Below, in pieces: positions 1-8,708 of a stretch of 64,000 nucleotides of DNA; within the stretch, counting starts at the first letter, position 1; the number at the start of each line of letters is the position of its first letter. Position numbers and translations under genes: made by a program. The notes below the pieces were generated by a model, which saw only the letters and a program-made list of their open reading frames with translations, was not told the origin of the DNA and did not search any database. The DNA lies in contig NZ_LR134289.1 in assembly GCF_900636535.1 (NCBI RefSeq), positions 1,922,001-1,986,000 of the forward strand. Reading direction: 5' to 3'. Origin of the DNA: Chryseobacterium gleum. Lineage in GTDB: Bacteria > Bacteroidota > Bacteroidia > Flavobacteriales > Weeksellaceae.

Positions 1-171
1 TTTAACGCAAAGTTTTAAATAAAAAAGTAATATTTTTAAGGGAGCTAAGAAAGCAACAAAGTTGCTTACGAAGGATTCTGATTGTATTTACGCTTAGAAA
101 GAATCAATTTGATTGATTCAAAACTTTGCTGCCTTAAAATAATAAGAAACTTAATAAAACTTTGCGTTAAA
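1..171. repeat. Intergenic inverted repeat, 16-bp arms
   Basis: Bases 1-16 (tttaacgcaaagtttt) are the exact reverse complement of bases 156-171, so the window opens on one arm of an inverted repeat about 170 bp long. The left arm may continue outside the window. The inner part carries further short self-similar stretches (caacaaagttgc; aaactttgc). It is followed by a cacagatcacagagatttcacag stretch. The 73-codon reading frame across this stretch looks like a chance frame in repeat DNA. This is probably a dispersed non-coding repeat. Confidence 0.5.
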
Positions 172-261
172 AATTTTTCCCACAGATCACAGAGATTTCA
201 CAGATTTTTTAAAACAAATAATAAAGATGAATCTTTTCACTTCCTGCTTCCAATCCAAAAT

Positions 262-288
262 AAAAAGCAGATTCCAATTGGAAACTGC
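262..288 (-). terminator. Terminator of the TonB-type barrel gene
   Basis: An imperfect hairpin with outer stem gcag/ctgc, inner stem ttcc/ggaa and an AATT loop lies 26 bases past the stop of the barrel gene. On the minus strand it is followed by a T-rich run (TTTTTATTTT). Confidence 0.55.
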
Positions 289-313
289 CTTCATTTTATC
301 TAACAATCTTTAA

Positions 314-2500
314 TTATTTTCCGCCACCATCGTTTTTCTCAACATCTGTTTTGGTATTTTCTTTTACCTTCTGGTTCCCGAAACGTTTTACAAAAGTAAG
401 CGAAACACCGTACCAGTCCCATTTTGAATACTCTCTGAAGGTTCCGTCAGGACTATAGGTTGTGTTATCTCCATAAGGTCTTTTAAAGATATTCATCAGC
501 TGCATGCTAAGTTCCATCTGTGTTTTCGGAAATATTTTGGTGACTGAAATATTATGGAAAACATTGGTGTTGTTTGCGTAAGAATTTCCGTTATTCTGAT
601 TGGCAAGCTCCATCCAGGCGCTTACATTAATATTTTTATTGAACAGATTAGTATAGGAGATATTAGCAGAAGCCCCCCAATAGCTGATATAATCCTTAGC
701 TCCCAACTTATTTTTTTCATTGAAATCTTTGTTATTGATATAGTACCATCCAAACCCGGCATTTACGTTCAGCTTATTTTTCAGGAAATTCTGATTGGTA
801 TTGGCAAAAAGATAATATTTTTCAACCTTTCCGTCAAAGTTTCCGGGTAATGAAACCGTTCTGCCGTTTTCTGTCACATAAGTTGTCCAGTAATCCTGAT
901 TGGTATGCATATACCTTGCGGAAATAAAATACTTTTTCAAAATTCCGAATTTCAGATAAAGCCGGTCATTAGGATTCGGATTCAGATAAAGATTTCCTCT
1001 GGAATAAGTTCCGTTAATTTCAGGCACCAGAAAGGGATTAAACTCGGAATACCACGGTCTCCAGATGCTTCGGTTATAGGTAAGGCTCAGGTCAAATTTC
1101 TCTGAAAAACTATATTTCAGCAACAGGTTAGGTAAAAAGGTACCATAAGAATCTTTTCTTTCTGTACCAGCTACATCCTGTCGTATTTTGTAATCAATAT
1201 ATTCATAACGGATTCCAATCCTGGTTTCCAGTTTTTTGAAAAATGTCTTACTGTAGTTAGCATACAAAGAGCTCAGATGATCTTCATAATGGAACCTGTC
1301 ATTTTTGGACAGATTAAAAAATTCTGATGCCGGATCATTGATACTGAAACCATAGAGCGTATTGGGAATGACATGGTTGTTGAGTTCCGTTTTACCTCCC
1401 ACTTCCATTGTTCCTCCTGTTTTACCAAAAGGCTGTGTATAATCAACTTTCAGATAATAATTACGCATCTGATTTGAACTGACCACTCCCAGCTGCTGAT
1501 CTTTTATCACACCCTGTTTATCAATTTGCTTATCAATTAAATTATCACTGTTATCACTGGAATAATTGGTTCCTAAATTAATATCTAAAATTCTGTTCTT
1601 CTCTTTGTCATAATATTTATAGAAAGCATTAGTCCCCAGATTACGGCTGAATCCCCAGTTGTTTTGACTCTGGTGGAAAGATTCCCCGGGATCTCCATCT
1701 TTTGAAGTCATCCCATCCGATTCTGCTGAAACTAAATTCCGATTTTGTGAATATTCCAGGACAAGACCGAAGTTATTCTTTTCATTGATTTCAAACTCTG
1801 AAGTGGAAGAAAGAGACGGGCTTTCATTTCGCATGAGATTTTCAAGATTGAACTGGGTAAGCTTATTTCCTTCATACCGGTTATCCCAGGTCTGGGTTTT
1901 CTGTACATAATTTCCGCTATTGTAACTTCCTATGAAGGTTTGTGTAAACTTTTTCTTATGATAGTTCAGGTTGAAATTCGTGTATTGTGAATTTTTGGTA
2001 CTTTGTCTGTTGTTCAGGGAGATGCTTCCTTTCACTCCTTCATCATCCCTTTTTTTAAGAACAATATTGATAACGGATCCGGAAGTTTCATAACGGGAAG
2101 AAGGGCTGGTAATCACTTCAATTTTCATAAGATTATCAGCCGGAATGGTTTTAAGATATTCCTTTAATTCTTTTCCTGTAAAAACAGATTTCCTGTCATT
2201 AATGTAAACCGTAACCAGTTGTCCCTCCGCTTTTACCTCATCATTATTATCAATGCTTATCAAAGGAGTCATTCTAAGAACATCCCAAGTTGTATTTCCT
2301 GCCAGAATTGCACTATTAGCTACATTAAATACAGTTCTGTCTACTTTAGATTCTACTGTCGGCTTTCTGGCAACCAGAGTAACAGCTTCTATTTCTTTTG
2401 CATTTCCTTTTACAGTATCATTTGCAGCCGGTGTCTGAGCCTGCTGGGCCATTGCTAATGAACCTGTTAATACTGCTATTGGAAATAAGATTATTTTCAT
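314..2500 (-). CDS. Outer-membrane beta-barrel protein, TonB-dependent receptor family
   Basis: A 728-residue protein with an N-terminal signal peptide (cleavage near SLAMAQQ, about residue 19). A plug-like segment at about residues 40-150 contains VESKVDRTVFNV and the PSSRYETSGSVINIVLKK stretch typical of plugs. The rest is an outer-membrane barrel rich in aromatic, alternating strands, as in the outer membrane beta-barrel family (PF14905). It lacks the N-terminal carboxypeptidase-regulatory-like domain that its paralogue at 60387-62885 has, so it is a short version. It probably takes up or senses a ligand at the outer membrane; the substrate cannot be told. It is monocistronic, with its own terminator downstream. 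Confidence 0.85.
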   Translation of the reverse strand: MKIILFPIAVLTGSLAMAQQAQTPAANDTVKGNAKEIEAVTLVARKPTVESKVDRTVFNVANSAILAGNTTWDVLRMTPLISIDNNDEVKAEGQLVTVYINDRKSVFTGKELKEYLKTIPADNLMKIEVITSPSSRYETSGSVINIVLKKRDDEGVKGSISLNNRQSTKNSQYTNFNLNYHKKKFTQTFIGSYNSGNYVQKTQTWDNRYEGNKLTQFNLENLMRNESPSLSSTSEFEINEKNNFGLVLEYSQNRNLVSAESDGMTSKDGDPGESFHQSQNNWGFSRNLGTNAFYKYYDKEKNRILDINLGTNYSSDNSDNLIDKQIDKQGVIKDQQLGVVSSNQMRNYYLKVDYTQPFGKTGGTMEVGGKTELNNHVIPNTLYGFSINDPASEFFNLSKNDRFHYEDHLSSLYANYSKTFFKKLETRIGIRYEYIDYKIRQDVAGTERKDSYGTFLPNLLLKYSFSEKFDLSLTYNRSIWRPWYSEFNPFLVPEINGTYSRGNLYLNPNPNDRLYLKFGILKKYFISARYMHTNQDYWTTYVTENGRTVSLPGNFDGKVEKYYLFANTNQNFLKNKLNVNAGFGWYYINNKDFNEKNKLGAKDYISYWGASANISYTNLFNKNINVSAWMELANQNNGNSYANNTNVFHNISVTKIFPKTQMELSMQLMNIFKRPYGDNTTYSPDGTFREYSKWDWYGVSLTFVKRFGNQKVKENTKTDVEKNDGGGK

Positions 2501-2892
2501 GTGAAATTATAGTTTTTTCTATAAGACCACTATGAACATAAATTTGTTACATCAAAAGAGAAAAAAAAATTAAAATAAATACCTAATTTACAGCAAGATA
2601 CCAGTGTCAATTTTAAACATAAAGCAGAAAATAATGCATATTTTTCAATAAAGCAACACAATGCAAACTACTTCCATAATAAATATTCTTAAAAAAGCAT
2701 TTTATATATAATTTAAATTTTCAATTAAAAAATTTAAAATTTACTCATCAATACATGAATATTTTACAGCAACATACGAAAATAGTTCCTGATTAATATA
2801 TTTCCGGAAGACCTGCCCATCAAAAAGCCCGGATCTCACCCGGGCTGCTAGCAATAGCAAATTTACAAGGAATGATATTAAAAAGATATACG
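2501..2892. other. AT-rich intergenic region
   Basis: About 390 bases separate two minus-strand genes. The left end must hold the start signals of the barrel gene. The right part holds the terminator of the DUF2652 gene (2822-2846). I see no convincing gene or RNA in the very AT-rich middle. Confidence 0.5.
2822..2846 (-). terminator. Terminator of the DUF2652 gene
   Basis: GC-rich hairpin, arms agcccgg (2826-2832) and ccgggct (2840-2846), with a T run on the minus strand just after it, 47 bases past the stop codon. Confidence 0.8.
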
Positions 2893-3444
2893 CTAGTTTA
2901 AATTTTCAAAATAATGGATTACCCCTACTTCAGGCAGCCGGAACGGATCCTTATTAAAATCAGATTCCTGATTCTTACTGTTTTCCAGAAAGGAATTACT
3001 GAAAAGCGCATAAGAAGGCTGCTCTGCCACTCCATTTTTTAAAAGCTGATGAGCTTCAACAATTGTTTTTCCATATAGTTTTCTGAAGCTTCCGATATTA
3101 TATTGTGAAAAAGATCCATAATGAACAATAAATTTAAGAGCGAGGTCAATGGTAATACTTAAACTTTTACTCAGCTCCTCAATTTTCCTGTTAAAGGCAG
3201 CTCTCATCTTCCACAGCATTCTTGAAATACTGTGATAAGACGGATTTTTATCATAACGGTAAAATAAAATGGCATCTCCTTCAATCTCGGAAATTTCAAA
3301 GTACTGATCATTGACATCAATCAGTGTAGACAATAACTGGCGTACAATATACTCGCCTGTATACAATTTTGTATTGAACACAAATTCTGTAAATCCGCTG
3401 AAATCCGGAATAAGAATGATCCCCTCTTGTATATTTGTCTTCAT
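2893..3444 (-). CDS. DUF2652 protein, nucleotide-cyclase-like fold
   Basis: A 183-residue cytosolic protein without signal peptide or membrane segment. It begins with the pattern ILIPDFSGFTEFV, followed by EISEIEGDAILFYR. Both are shared by DUF2652 proteins, which resemble class III adenylate/guanylate cyclase catalytic domains: the first Asp/Phe stretch corresponds to the metal-binding strand and EGDAILF to the second (GDG/A) strand. Whether it makes a cyclic nucleotide is not shown by the sequence. It stands alone between a repeat-bearing spacer and its own terminator. Confidence 0.7.
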   Translation of the reverse strand: MKTNIQEGIILIPDFSGFTEFVFNTKLYTGEYIVRQLLSTLIDVNDQYFEISEIEGDAILFYRYDKNPSYHSISRMLWKMRAAFNRKIEELSKSLSITIDLALKFIVHYGSFSQYNIGSFRKLYGKTIVEAHQLLKNGVAEQPSYALFSNSFLENSKNQESDFNKDPFRLPEVGVIHYFENLN

Positions 3445-3514
3445 AATGATAATGGATTAAAAACCTGTTTCATCAGTACAGACGAAACAGATTTAATTTT
3501 ACTTTATCATTTTT

Positions 3515-3632
3515 AAGGCAAAAGGGTAAAACAGCAAAAGGGCAAAAGATAGAAAGACATGGAAAAACAGACAGGTAAATTTTGCTATTTAGCGGTTTTG
3601 CCATTTTACTTTTTTGCCTTTTCACAAAAAAA
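3515..3632. repeat. Intergenic gcaaaa/ttttgcc repeat, copy 1
   Basis: A 118-bp stretch made of short gcaaaa and ggtaaaa units on the left and their complements (ttttgcc, ttttacc) on the right, so it can fold on itself. A closely related element lies at 4450-4598. The two bracket the phosphoesterase gene. Short frames through it are repeat artefacts. Confidence 0.6.
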
Positions 3633-3656
3633 CCTCCAGAAATATTTGCTTTGCTC

Positions 3657-4403
3657 TTAAACAACAATAATCAATTCCTTTTCATAGCCGTTGTATTTCT
3701 CATCGATATAGCCATGTGGATTGCAAACTACTTCAGTCTCATCAATCTTATACCTGCATGGAGTATGAATATGTCCATGAATCCAGTACAAAGGATGATA
3801 TTTTTTGATTAAATCTTCCAGATCGGAGACATAAGCTGATGTAACCGGATCTTCTTTGTAATGTTCAGGAACCGATTTGATACTGGGAGCATGATGAGTA
3901 ACAACTATATTTTTTTCTCCTTTTGAATTTTCAAGACTTTCTATCAGCCATTGCCTTGAAAACTGATGAATTTTAAAGATATCCAGTGTTCTGATCTTCG
4001 AATAGGATGGATCTCTCCTGATCATTTTATAATCATTCATTTTAGACTGACAGATCATTCCGTACTCAACAGGATTCCCAAAGATTGAAAAATCTGTCCA
4101 TAAGGTTGCCCCGTGAAAACGAATTCCGTCAATATCTACAAATGAATTTTCAAGCACATGAACATTGGAGCCCTGAGCTGATTCTCTTATTTTATTAAGT
4201 GTTTTCGGATATGAACCTTTATAGTATTCATGATTACCCAAAATATAGATGACAGGTTTGTTGGGAATTGCATCTTTAATCCATTCGATTCCTTTGGTTC
4301 CGAGATTCACATCTCCTGCCAGCACAACAATATCCGAATGATCAAAACATAATTCCGTACTTCCAAATTCCCTGTGAAGATCGCTGATAACCTGTATTTT
4401 CCT
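3657..4403 (-). CDS. Calcineurin-like metallophosphoesterase, start codon apparently lost
   Basis: The readable frame carries the metallophosphoesterase signature in order: ISDLHREF (metal-binding D and H), VLAGDVN, GNHEYYKG, THHAPS and WIHGHIHTP. The first in-frame ATG would begin at MLAGDVN (4325) and would remove the essential ISDLH motif. The frame stays open upstream and reads (R)KIQVISDLHREF, where relatives read MKIQVISDLH; the codon at the expected start (4401-4403) is AGG, not ATG. A TAnnTTTG box lies at 4420-4427, just upstream of that point, which supports a start near 4403. So this is either a one-base mutation, a sequencing error or an unusual start. Length about 248 residues, normal for the family. 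Confidence 0.7.
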   Translation of the reverse strand, partial: RKIQVISDLHREFGSTELCFDHSDIVVLAGDVNLGTKGIEWIKDAIPNKPVIYILGNHEYYKGSYPKTLNKIRESAQGSNVHVLENSFVDIDGIRFHGATLWTDFSIFGNPVEYGMICQSKMNDYKMIRRDPSYSKIRTLDIFKIHQFSRQWLIESLENSKGEKNIVVTHHAPSIKSVPEHYKEDPVTSAYVSDLEDLIKKYHPLYWIHGHIHTPCRYKIDETEVVCNPHGYIDEKYNGYEKELIIVV

Positions 4404-4419
4404 GATGTATAGTATGAGA

Positions 4420-4427
4420 CAAATATA
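4420..4427 (-). promoter_or_regulatory. -7 promoter box (TATATTTG) of the phosphoesterase
   Basis: The minus strand reads TATATTTG, a full match to the Bacteroidota -7 consensus TAnnTTTG. Transcription would begin about 10 bases before the inferred start at 4403. I did not find a clear -33 TTG. Confidence 0.45.
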
Positions 4428-4449
4428 ATGAATAAAGTAAAGAGATTAA

Positions 4450-4598
4450 GGATAAAACAGCAAAAAGGTAAAAGAGTAAAAAGACAGAGAGACATAAAAG
4501 GCACACAGATAAATTTTGCCATTTTGCCATTCTGCGGTTTTACCATTTTACAATTCTGCTATTTAGCCATTTTACTTTTTTGCCTTTTCACAAAAAAA
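4450..4598. repeat. Intergenic gcaaaa/ttttgcc repeat, copy 2
   Basis: The same composite element as at 3515-3632: a left half of caaaaaggtaaaag-type units, a right half of ttttgccattttgcc-type units, and the same ending (ttacttttttgccttttcac, then a run of A). It separates the phosphoesterase from the MFS gene. Confidence 0.6.
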
Positions 4599-4655
4599 GA
4601 ACCAACACCTAAGCATCGATTCTTTCTTCATATAGTTTGTGTATTTTTAAGTCGC

Positions 4656-6044
4656 TTATGAAACAGCTACTTCTGCCTGCTTTATTTTTAAACTTTTCAA
4701 AATAAAGTAAAATAGCATCCCGAGCGCTAAAAGAGCATAACCAATCAATATTATCAGGTTAAGGCTTCCCACTGAAAATTCCGATGGAAAAATCTGGCCC
4801 ATCAAAGTCATGAATGATAACCCTATCCCCGCACCCAGAAAGTAACTTGTAGAGCTCAGACTTGATGCCAGTCCGTAATGAGAAGGTTCAACATCCTGGA
4901 TTCCCATTACGGAAAGCGCGGTAAAGCAGAACGTCATTCCAACCCCGGAAATACAAGCGGCCCCGAATAAAACAAGTGCAAGCGGATGTCCGGTGTAAAC
5001 AGAGATCAGCAATAACAGGCCTCCCATCAGCATAAACAACCATCCTAGAACACCCATTTGGGACGAGCCCAGACGTTTTGAGACATGAGGCAGAATAAAT
5101 TTTGCCGTTAAAGCGGAAATGATACTGAACGGAACAAGCATTAATCCCGCTGAAGCAGCACTGTATCCCATATCTTTCTGAAGCATCAGTGAAATAAGGA
5201 ATAAAAATCCGATAAAAAATGCTCCCAGGGTAAAGAATGCAGCATTGGAAACGACCAAAGATCTGTGTTTAAATAATTTCAAATCAACTAAAGGTTCAGC
5301 CACAGACTTCAATCGGTAATATACCACAGTAAGAAGCATTAACGCTACAACCAAAGCGCCTGTTACCAGAAAAGGCTGTTCTTTAATGTGAATCAATTCG
5401 TGTGTTCCATAGGTCAGGCTTAAAAGACCCAGCACCATCAATATTCCGGACACCATATCTGTTTTCTGAGCTGTTTCATTTTTTTCATCTGCCGGAAGAT
5501 AATAGTATGATAATACCAGTGTAATTAAAAGGATAGGAACGTTTATGAGGAAAACCCAGTGCCAGCTCAGGTAAGTACTGATAATTCCTCCTACCGAAAG
5601 ACCACTGCCGGAACCGATGGCAGCAAATGAACTGAAGATCCCGATCGCCCGGTTTCTTTCCTGCTCTTCCCTGAAGGTATTGGTCACGATAGATAATGCT
5701 GATGGCATTACTAAAGCAGCTCCAAGCCCCTGCAAAGCACGGAAAACAGCCAGTACTTCAAAATTTTGCGACAATCCTGCCCCTAATGAAGTAAGCATGA
5801 AAATCAAAGCCCCGAGTAAAAACATTTTTTTTCTTCCGATCTGGTCTGAAAGTTTTCCTCCGATGATCAGGAAGCCTCCGAAGAACAATACATACAATGT
5901 CTGAAGCCATTGTACAGTCTCGGCTCCAATTTGAAACTGCTGTTGAATAGAAGGAATAGTTAAATTAATAATGGCAATATCCAAAGCCTCCACAAATGTT
6001 CCTACCGATGCTAAAATTAATATAATATTCTTCTTTGTACCCAT
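4656..6044 (-). CDS. MFS drug/proton antiporter, DHA2 family
   Basis: A 462-residue inner-membrane protein with many hydrophobic helices. The family signatures are a start with an Asp in helix 1 (FVEALDIAIINLTIP), the motif A loop GKLSDQIGRKKMF after helix 2, and a glycine-rich motif C region (GSGSGLSVGG) followed by WHWVFLINVP, which is typical of EmrB/QacA-type 14-helix exporters. It probably expels a toxic small molecule using the proton gradient. It is divergent from an Lrp/AsnC regulator across a 142-base spacer with facing promoter boxes, so that regulator is the likely controller. Substrate unknown. Confidence 0.85.
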   Translation of the reverse strand: MGTKKNIILILASVGTFVEALDIAIINLTIPSIQQQFQIGAETVQWLQTLYVLFFGGFLIIGGKLSDQIGRKKMFLLGALIFMLTSLGAGLSQNFEVLAVFRALQGLGAALVMPSALSIVTNTFREEQERNRAIGIFSSFAAIGSGSGLSVGGIISTYLSWHWVFLINVPILLITLVLSYYYLPADEKNETAQKTDMVSGILMVLGLLSLTYGTHELIHIKEQPFLVTGALVVALMLLTVVYYRLKSVAEPLVDLKLFKHRSLVVSNAAFFTLGAFFIGFLFLISLMLQKDMGYSAASAGLMLVPFSIISALTAKFILPHVSKRLGSSQMGVLGWLFMLMGGLLLLISVYTGHPLALVLFGAACISGVGMTFCFTALSVMGIQDVEPSHYGLASSLSSTSYFLGAGIGLSFMTLMGQIFPSEFSVGSLNLIILIGYALLALGMLFYFILKSLKIKQAEVAVS

Positions 6045-6059
6045 GTTTCAAATTTCCTG

Positions 6060-6067
6060 CAAAATTA
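6060..6067 (-). promoter_or_regulatory. -7 promoter box (TAATTTTG) of the MFS gene
   Basis: Minus strand TAATTTTG matches TAnnTTTG, 15 bases before the MFS start codon, so the leader would be under 10 bases. Confidence 0.45.
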
Positions 6068-6099
6068 AAATTAACAGAACGTATTTAAAAATTTAAGCT

Positions 6100-6107
6100 T
6101 ACATTTG
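6100..6107 (+). promoter_or_regulatory. -7 promoter box (TACATTTG) of the Lrp/AsnC gene
   Basis: Plus strand TACATTTG matches TAnnTTTG, 79 bases before the regulator's ATG. Together with the box at 6060-6067 it gives a classic divergent pair within reach of one bound regulator. Confidence 0.45.
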
Positions 6108-6186
6108 GAACAATATTAATTATTTAATCCATCTAAAAGAACAAAACATCTGATGCGTTTAAAAAAAACTATATAAACAGAACAAA

Positions 6187-6657
6187 ATGGCAACTGAAAA
6201 TTATATTCCCGACGAAAAAGACCTGTCGATTCTTCGTCTGCTTCAGAAAGACGCCAAGATGAGTGTCCGTGATATTTCTGCAAGAATCAACCTGAGTCCC
6301 ACGCCTACGCATGAGCGTATCAAGCGTATGGAAAAACAGGGAATCATTAAAGAATATACCGCTGTGGTAGACCGTAAAAAGGTCGATAAAGGAATGATGG
6401 TGATCTGTATGATTGCCTTAAATGTTCACAATAAAAAAACAGCAGGAAAATTTATTGAGGAAGTTGGCAGACTTAAAGAGGTGGTAGAATTTTACAACAT
6501 CAGCGGAGATTTTGATTTTATGCTCAAGATCCTGGCTCCCAACATGGATGAATTCCATGAGTTTTTTGTGAACAAATTATCAGAGATTGAAGGTATCGGC
6601 CAGACCAAAAGTATTTTTGTGATGAACAGCATCAAGGAAAGTGCCCAGATTGTTTAA
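6187..6657 (+). CDS. Lrp/AsnC family transcriptional regulator
   Basis: 156 residues: an N-terminal winged helix (DEKDLSILRLLQKDAKMSVRDIS, then the recognition helix NLSPTPTHERIKRMEKQGII, about residues 8-58) and a C-terminal RAM ligand-binding domain (about 70-150) with GDFDFMLKILAPNMDEFHEF. Lrp proteins form octamers or dimers and answer to amino acids or other small ligands. The divergent MFS exporter is the likely target, together with its own gene. The ligand is unknown. Confidence 0.88.
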   Translation: MATENYIPDEKDLSILRLLQKDAKMSVRDISARINLSPTPTHERIKRMEKQGIIKEYTAVVDRKKVDKGMMVICMIALNVHNKKTAGKFIEEVGRLKEVVEFYNISGDFDFMLKILAPNMDEFHEFFVNKLSEIEGIGQTKSIFVMNSIKESAQIV

Positions 6658-6667
6658 GCCAAAAGAA

Positions 6668-6700
6668 AAAGCAGCTGTATATTTTCACACAGCTGCTTTT
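6668..6700. terminator. Bidirectional terminator
   Basis: Perfect 11-bp stem aaagcagctgt / acagctgcttt with a 10-base loop, A run on one side and T run on the other. It lies between the converging Lrp and secreted-protein genes. Confidence 0.85.
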
Positions 6701-6728
6701 GTTATCTTCCATCAGAATTATTCTATTG

Positions 6729-7244
6729 CTATTTCCAGTAATTCCAGACTGAACCGTCGAATACTGCAAGCGTTTTACTGGCTGTATCATAGCACATCAT
6801 TCCCGGATAAGGATTTTTTACGTTGAGATGCGGAGCTTCTATTTTCGGCAGTACCATTGCTTTATTCTCTGATTCCAATACCAATACCCCATCTGCAGTG
6901 CTTTCAGCCTTTCCTATAATCACTCCTTTTCGTGATTCTGCAGAATTATTAAGGGTTACCTGGCCTGAATTTCCGGCATCTGACAAAGATTTCCAGGTAT
7001 CATTTTCGTATACCTTCACTTTGTTATCCGTAAGATCAAAGATCAATGTTCCATTGGCCAGATTCCCGGTCGGAAAACCTGATGTAGCCGGAAGAATCAA
7101 ACCTTTGGTATTCCCAGGCACGTTATCAAAATCTAATACGGTACTATTCCCGTCCACGGTTTGTTTACCGATAGCAACCTGGGCAAAAAATGAATTAAAG
7201 GCTACCAGAGCAACCGCTATACTTATGTTTTTTATATTCTTCAT
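6729..7244 (-). CDS. Small secreted protein of unknown function
   Basis: 171 residues from the ATG at 7242-7244, chosen because it opens a clear signal peptide (MKNIKNISIAVALVAFNSFFAQ); an earlier in-frame ATG at 7304 would add about 20 non-signal residues and run into the previous gene. The mature protein is low-complexity beta-type sequence ending in a short module, PGMMCYDTASKTLAVFDGSVWNYW, which resembles the end of the upstream protein (GMLLYDIQDKCVKLYNGTEWKC). Such tails are common in flavobacterial exported proteins that otherwise have no known role. It is the second gene of a two-gene operon, 16 bases after its neighbour. Confidence 0.6.
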   Translation of the reverse strand: MKNIKNISIAVALVAFNSFFAQVAIGKQTVDGNSTVLDFDNVPGNTKGLILPATSGFPTGNLANGTLIFDLTDNKVKVYENDTWKSLSDAGNSGQVTLNNSAESRKGVIIGKAESTADGVLVLESENKAMVLPKIEAPHLNVKNPYPGMMCYDTASKTLAVFDGSVWNYWK

Positions 7245-7260
7245 TTTGTTATCGTTTAGA

Positions 7261-8313
7261 TTAATCATTACAGCTTTTCTGGATGCATTTCCATTCTGTC
7301 CCATTGTAAAGCTTTACACATTTATCCTGAATGTCATATAAAAGCATTCCTTCTTTCGGTTCTGCGATGGCATCTCCGGGCTGTGGAGTCTGGCTTACAT
7401 GCTGAACTCTGGTGATGACAAATCCTTTATTTTTTGATTCCATCGCTAAAAATCCATTAGGAATGTTTTCCGGCCAGGAATTATTTTTCTGCTGTACAGT
7501 AATTCCGAATCTGGTATATCCATCCGGTGTACCGGTAATTCCGGACTTTGTACAGAATCCGTCAATATCATCAATAATCACCGGAGCATTTCCACAACTT
7601 GTTTTATCTTCTGATAATCCTTCAGGCCAAAGAGAAGGGCACATCGCCTTTGTTGCATTCGGTCCGCAGAAGCTTGAATTCCCCATTCCTAATCCTATCA
7701 CAGATCCCATGGCAATGGTTACAATCTGACTGTCATCACTGATGATGGAAGCACCTCCGCCACCACTTACATCTGCTTTTGCAATGCAATACGCTTTGCC
7801 GGCAGGAGCACCTACATATTCAACGGAAGGATAAGTAGTAGACTGCTGGGTAAATGTTCCGCAAATCTCCACCACGCTGCTTGTTCCCATTTCGATCACT
7901 GAAGTGGTTCCCGGATAAAAGCCTCCGAAGGTAGGATCTTCCTGAATCACTGATCCTACAAGAGACAGGAAAGATTTGGTTCCTAATTTGATTTTTGAAT
8001 TTTTCTGAGACCCGAAAGTCCCTACTTTCACCGTTCCCGTAGACTTCACACTTGTTCCGCCAGTGATTTCCAAGATTCCATCTACCTGAATACTGTTAGA
8101 CTGCAGCTGTCCGGATTGTATGATAAGTGTTGCACCGTTCGGGATACTGATATTGGTATTTACAGTAAGATTTCCGTTAAGACAATAGGTATTTCCGCTT
8201 GTCATTGTCTGCCCTGTGTAAGGAATGCATTGAGCATAGGCTAAAGCATTGAAAGCAAGCATTAATAAAAAAATCAATTTTTCATTAATATTTAAAAAAA
8301 ATAATTTATTCAT
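7261..8313 (-). CDS. Secreted beta-rich protein of unknown function
   Basis: About 350 residues. Signal peptide at MNKLFFLNINEKLIFLLMLAFNALAYAQC; I take the second ATG (8313), the first (8319) being two codons earlier. The mature part opens with repetitive beta-strand sequence (NTNISIPNGATLIIQSGQLQ, then VDGILEITGG) resembling a right-handed beta helix, then a Gly/Ser segment, a Cys-containing middle, and the C-terminal module GMLLYDIQDKCVKLYNGTEWKC also seen in the next gene. No catalytic motif is visible. Surface or matrix display is plausible, but there is no T9SS sorting tail. Confidence 0.6.
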   Translation of the reverse strand: MNKLFFLNINEKLIFLLMLAFNALAYAQCIPYTGQTMTSGNTYCLNGNLTVNTNISIPNGATLIIQSGQLQSNSIQVDGILEITGGTSVKSTGTVKVGTFGSQKNSKIKLGTKSFLSLVGSVIQEDPTFGGFYPGTTSVIEMGTSSVVEICGTFTQQSTTYPSVEYVGAPAGKAYCIAKADVSGGGGASIISDDSQIVTIAMGSVIGLGMGNSSFCGPNATKAMCPSLWPEGLSEDKTSCGNAPVIIDDIDGFCTKSGITGTPDGYTRFGITVQQKNNSWPENIPNGFLAMESKNKGFVITRVQHVSQTPQPGDAIAEPKEGMLLYDIQDKCVKLYNGTEWKCIQKSCND

Positions 8314-8319
8314 GTACAT

Positions 8320-8708
8320 TTATAATATTTTAACGAATTATTACCGATTATTTGAACAATATTTCAATTCTCAACATCATTGGCGCATTAAGAAACAATT
8401 AACATACCAAACACGTGTTTAATTTTTTACGTATCATAAATTGGTTGACTTTAACCTCCATTTCCCACTTTATTCAAAACAACCTGACCTACTATCCAGC
8501 AATAGATTACAAACATTAAAAAGCCTGATCCTTAACAGCATTATTTAATTCTAAAATTTTGATTTTTCATCCTGTGAAGACGCAGTTTAATTCAAAAAAA
8601 ACAACAAGCAACTTTCCAACTCTCCCTGTTTAAGCCTGAATAAAACAATAGATAATCTGAATAACAGACCTCCACGAAAATTCATATTAAAAACCGTAAA
8701 TTTGCACC
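8320..8708. other. Intergenic region between divergent genes
   Basis: About 390 AT-rich bases holding the start signals of the secreted-protein operon (minus) and of mnmE (plus). Apart from the box at 8697-8704 I see no RNA, repeat or additional gene. Confidence 0.5.
8697..8704 (+). promoter_or_regulatory. -7 box (TAAATTTG) immediately before mnmE
   Basis: TAAATTTG matches TAnnTTTG and ends only four bases before the mnmE ATG. If used, the message would be leaderless or nearly so. No clear -33 TTG was found at the usual distance, so another upstream promoter cannot be excluded. Confidence 0.35.

Noticed and set aside
82..303. 73-codon plus-strand frame at the left edge
   Set aside because: It lies inside an inverted-repeat spacer, its peptide is low-complexity and basic, and no start signal is seen.
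4307..4546. 79-codon minus-strand frame overlapping the phosphoesterase start
   Set aside because: It runs through the gcaaaa repeat and gives a Phe/Leu/Cys-rich artefact peptide in the wrong frame for the phosphoesterase.
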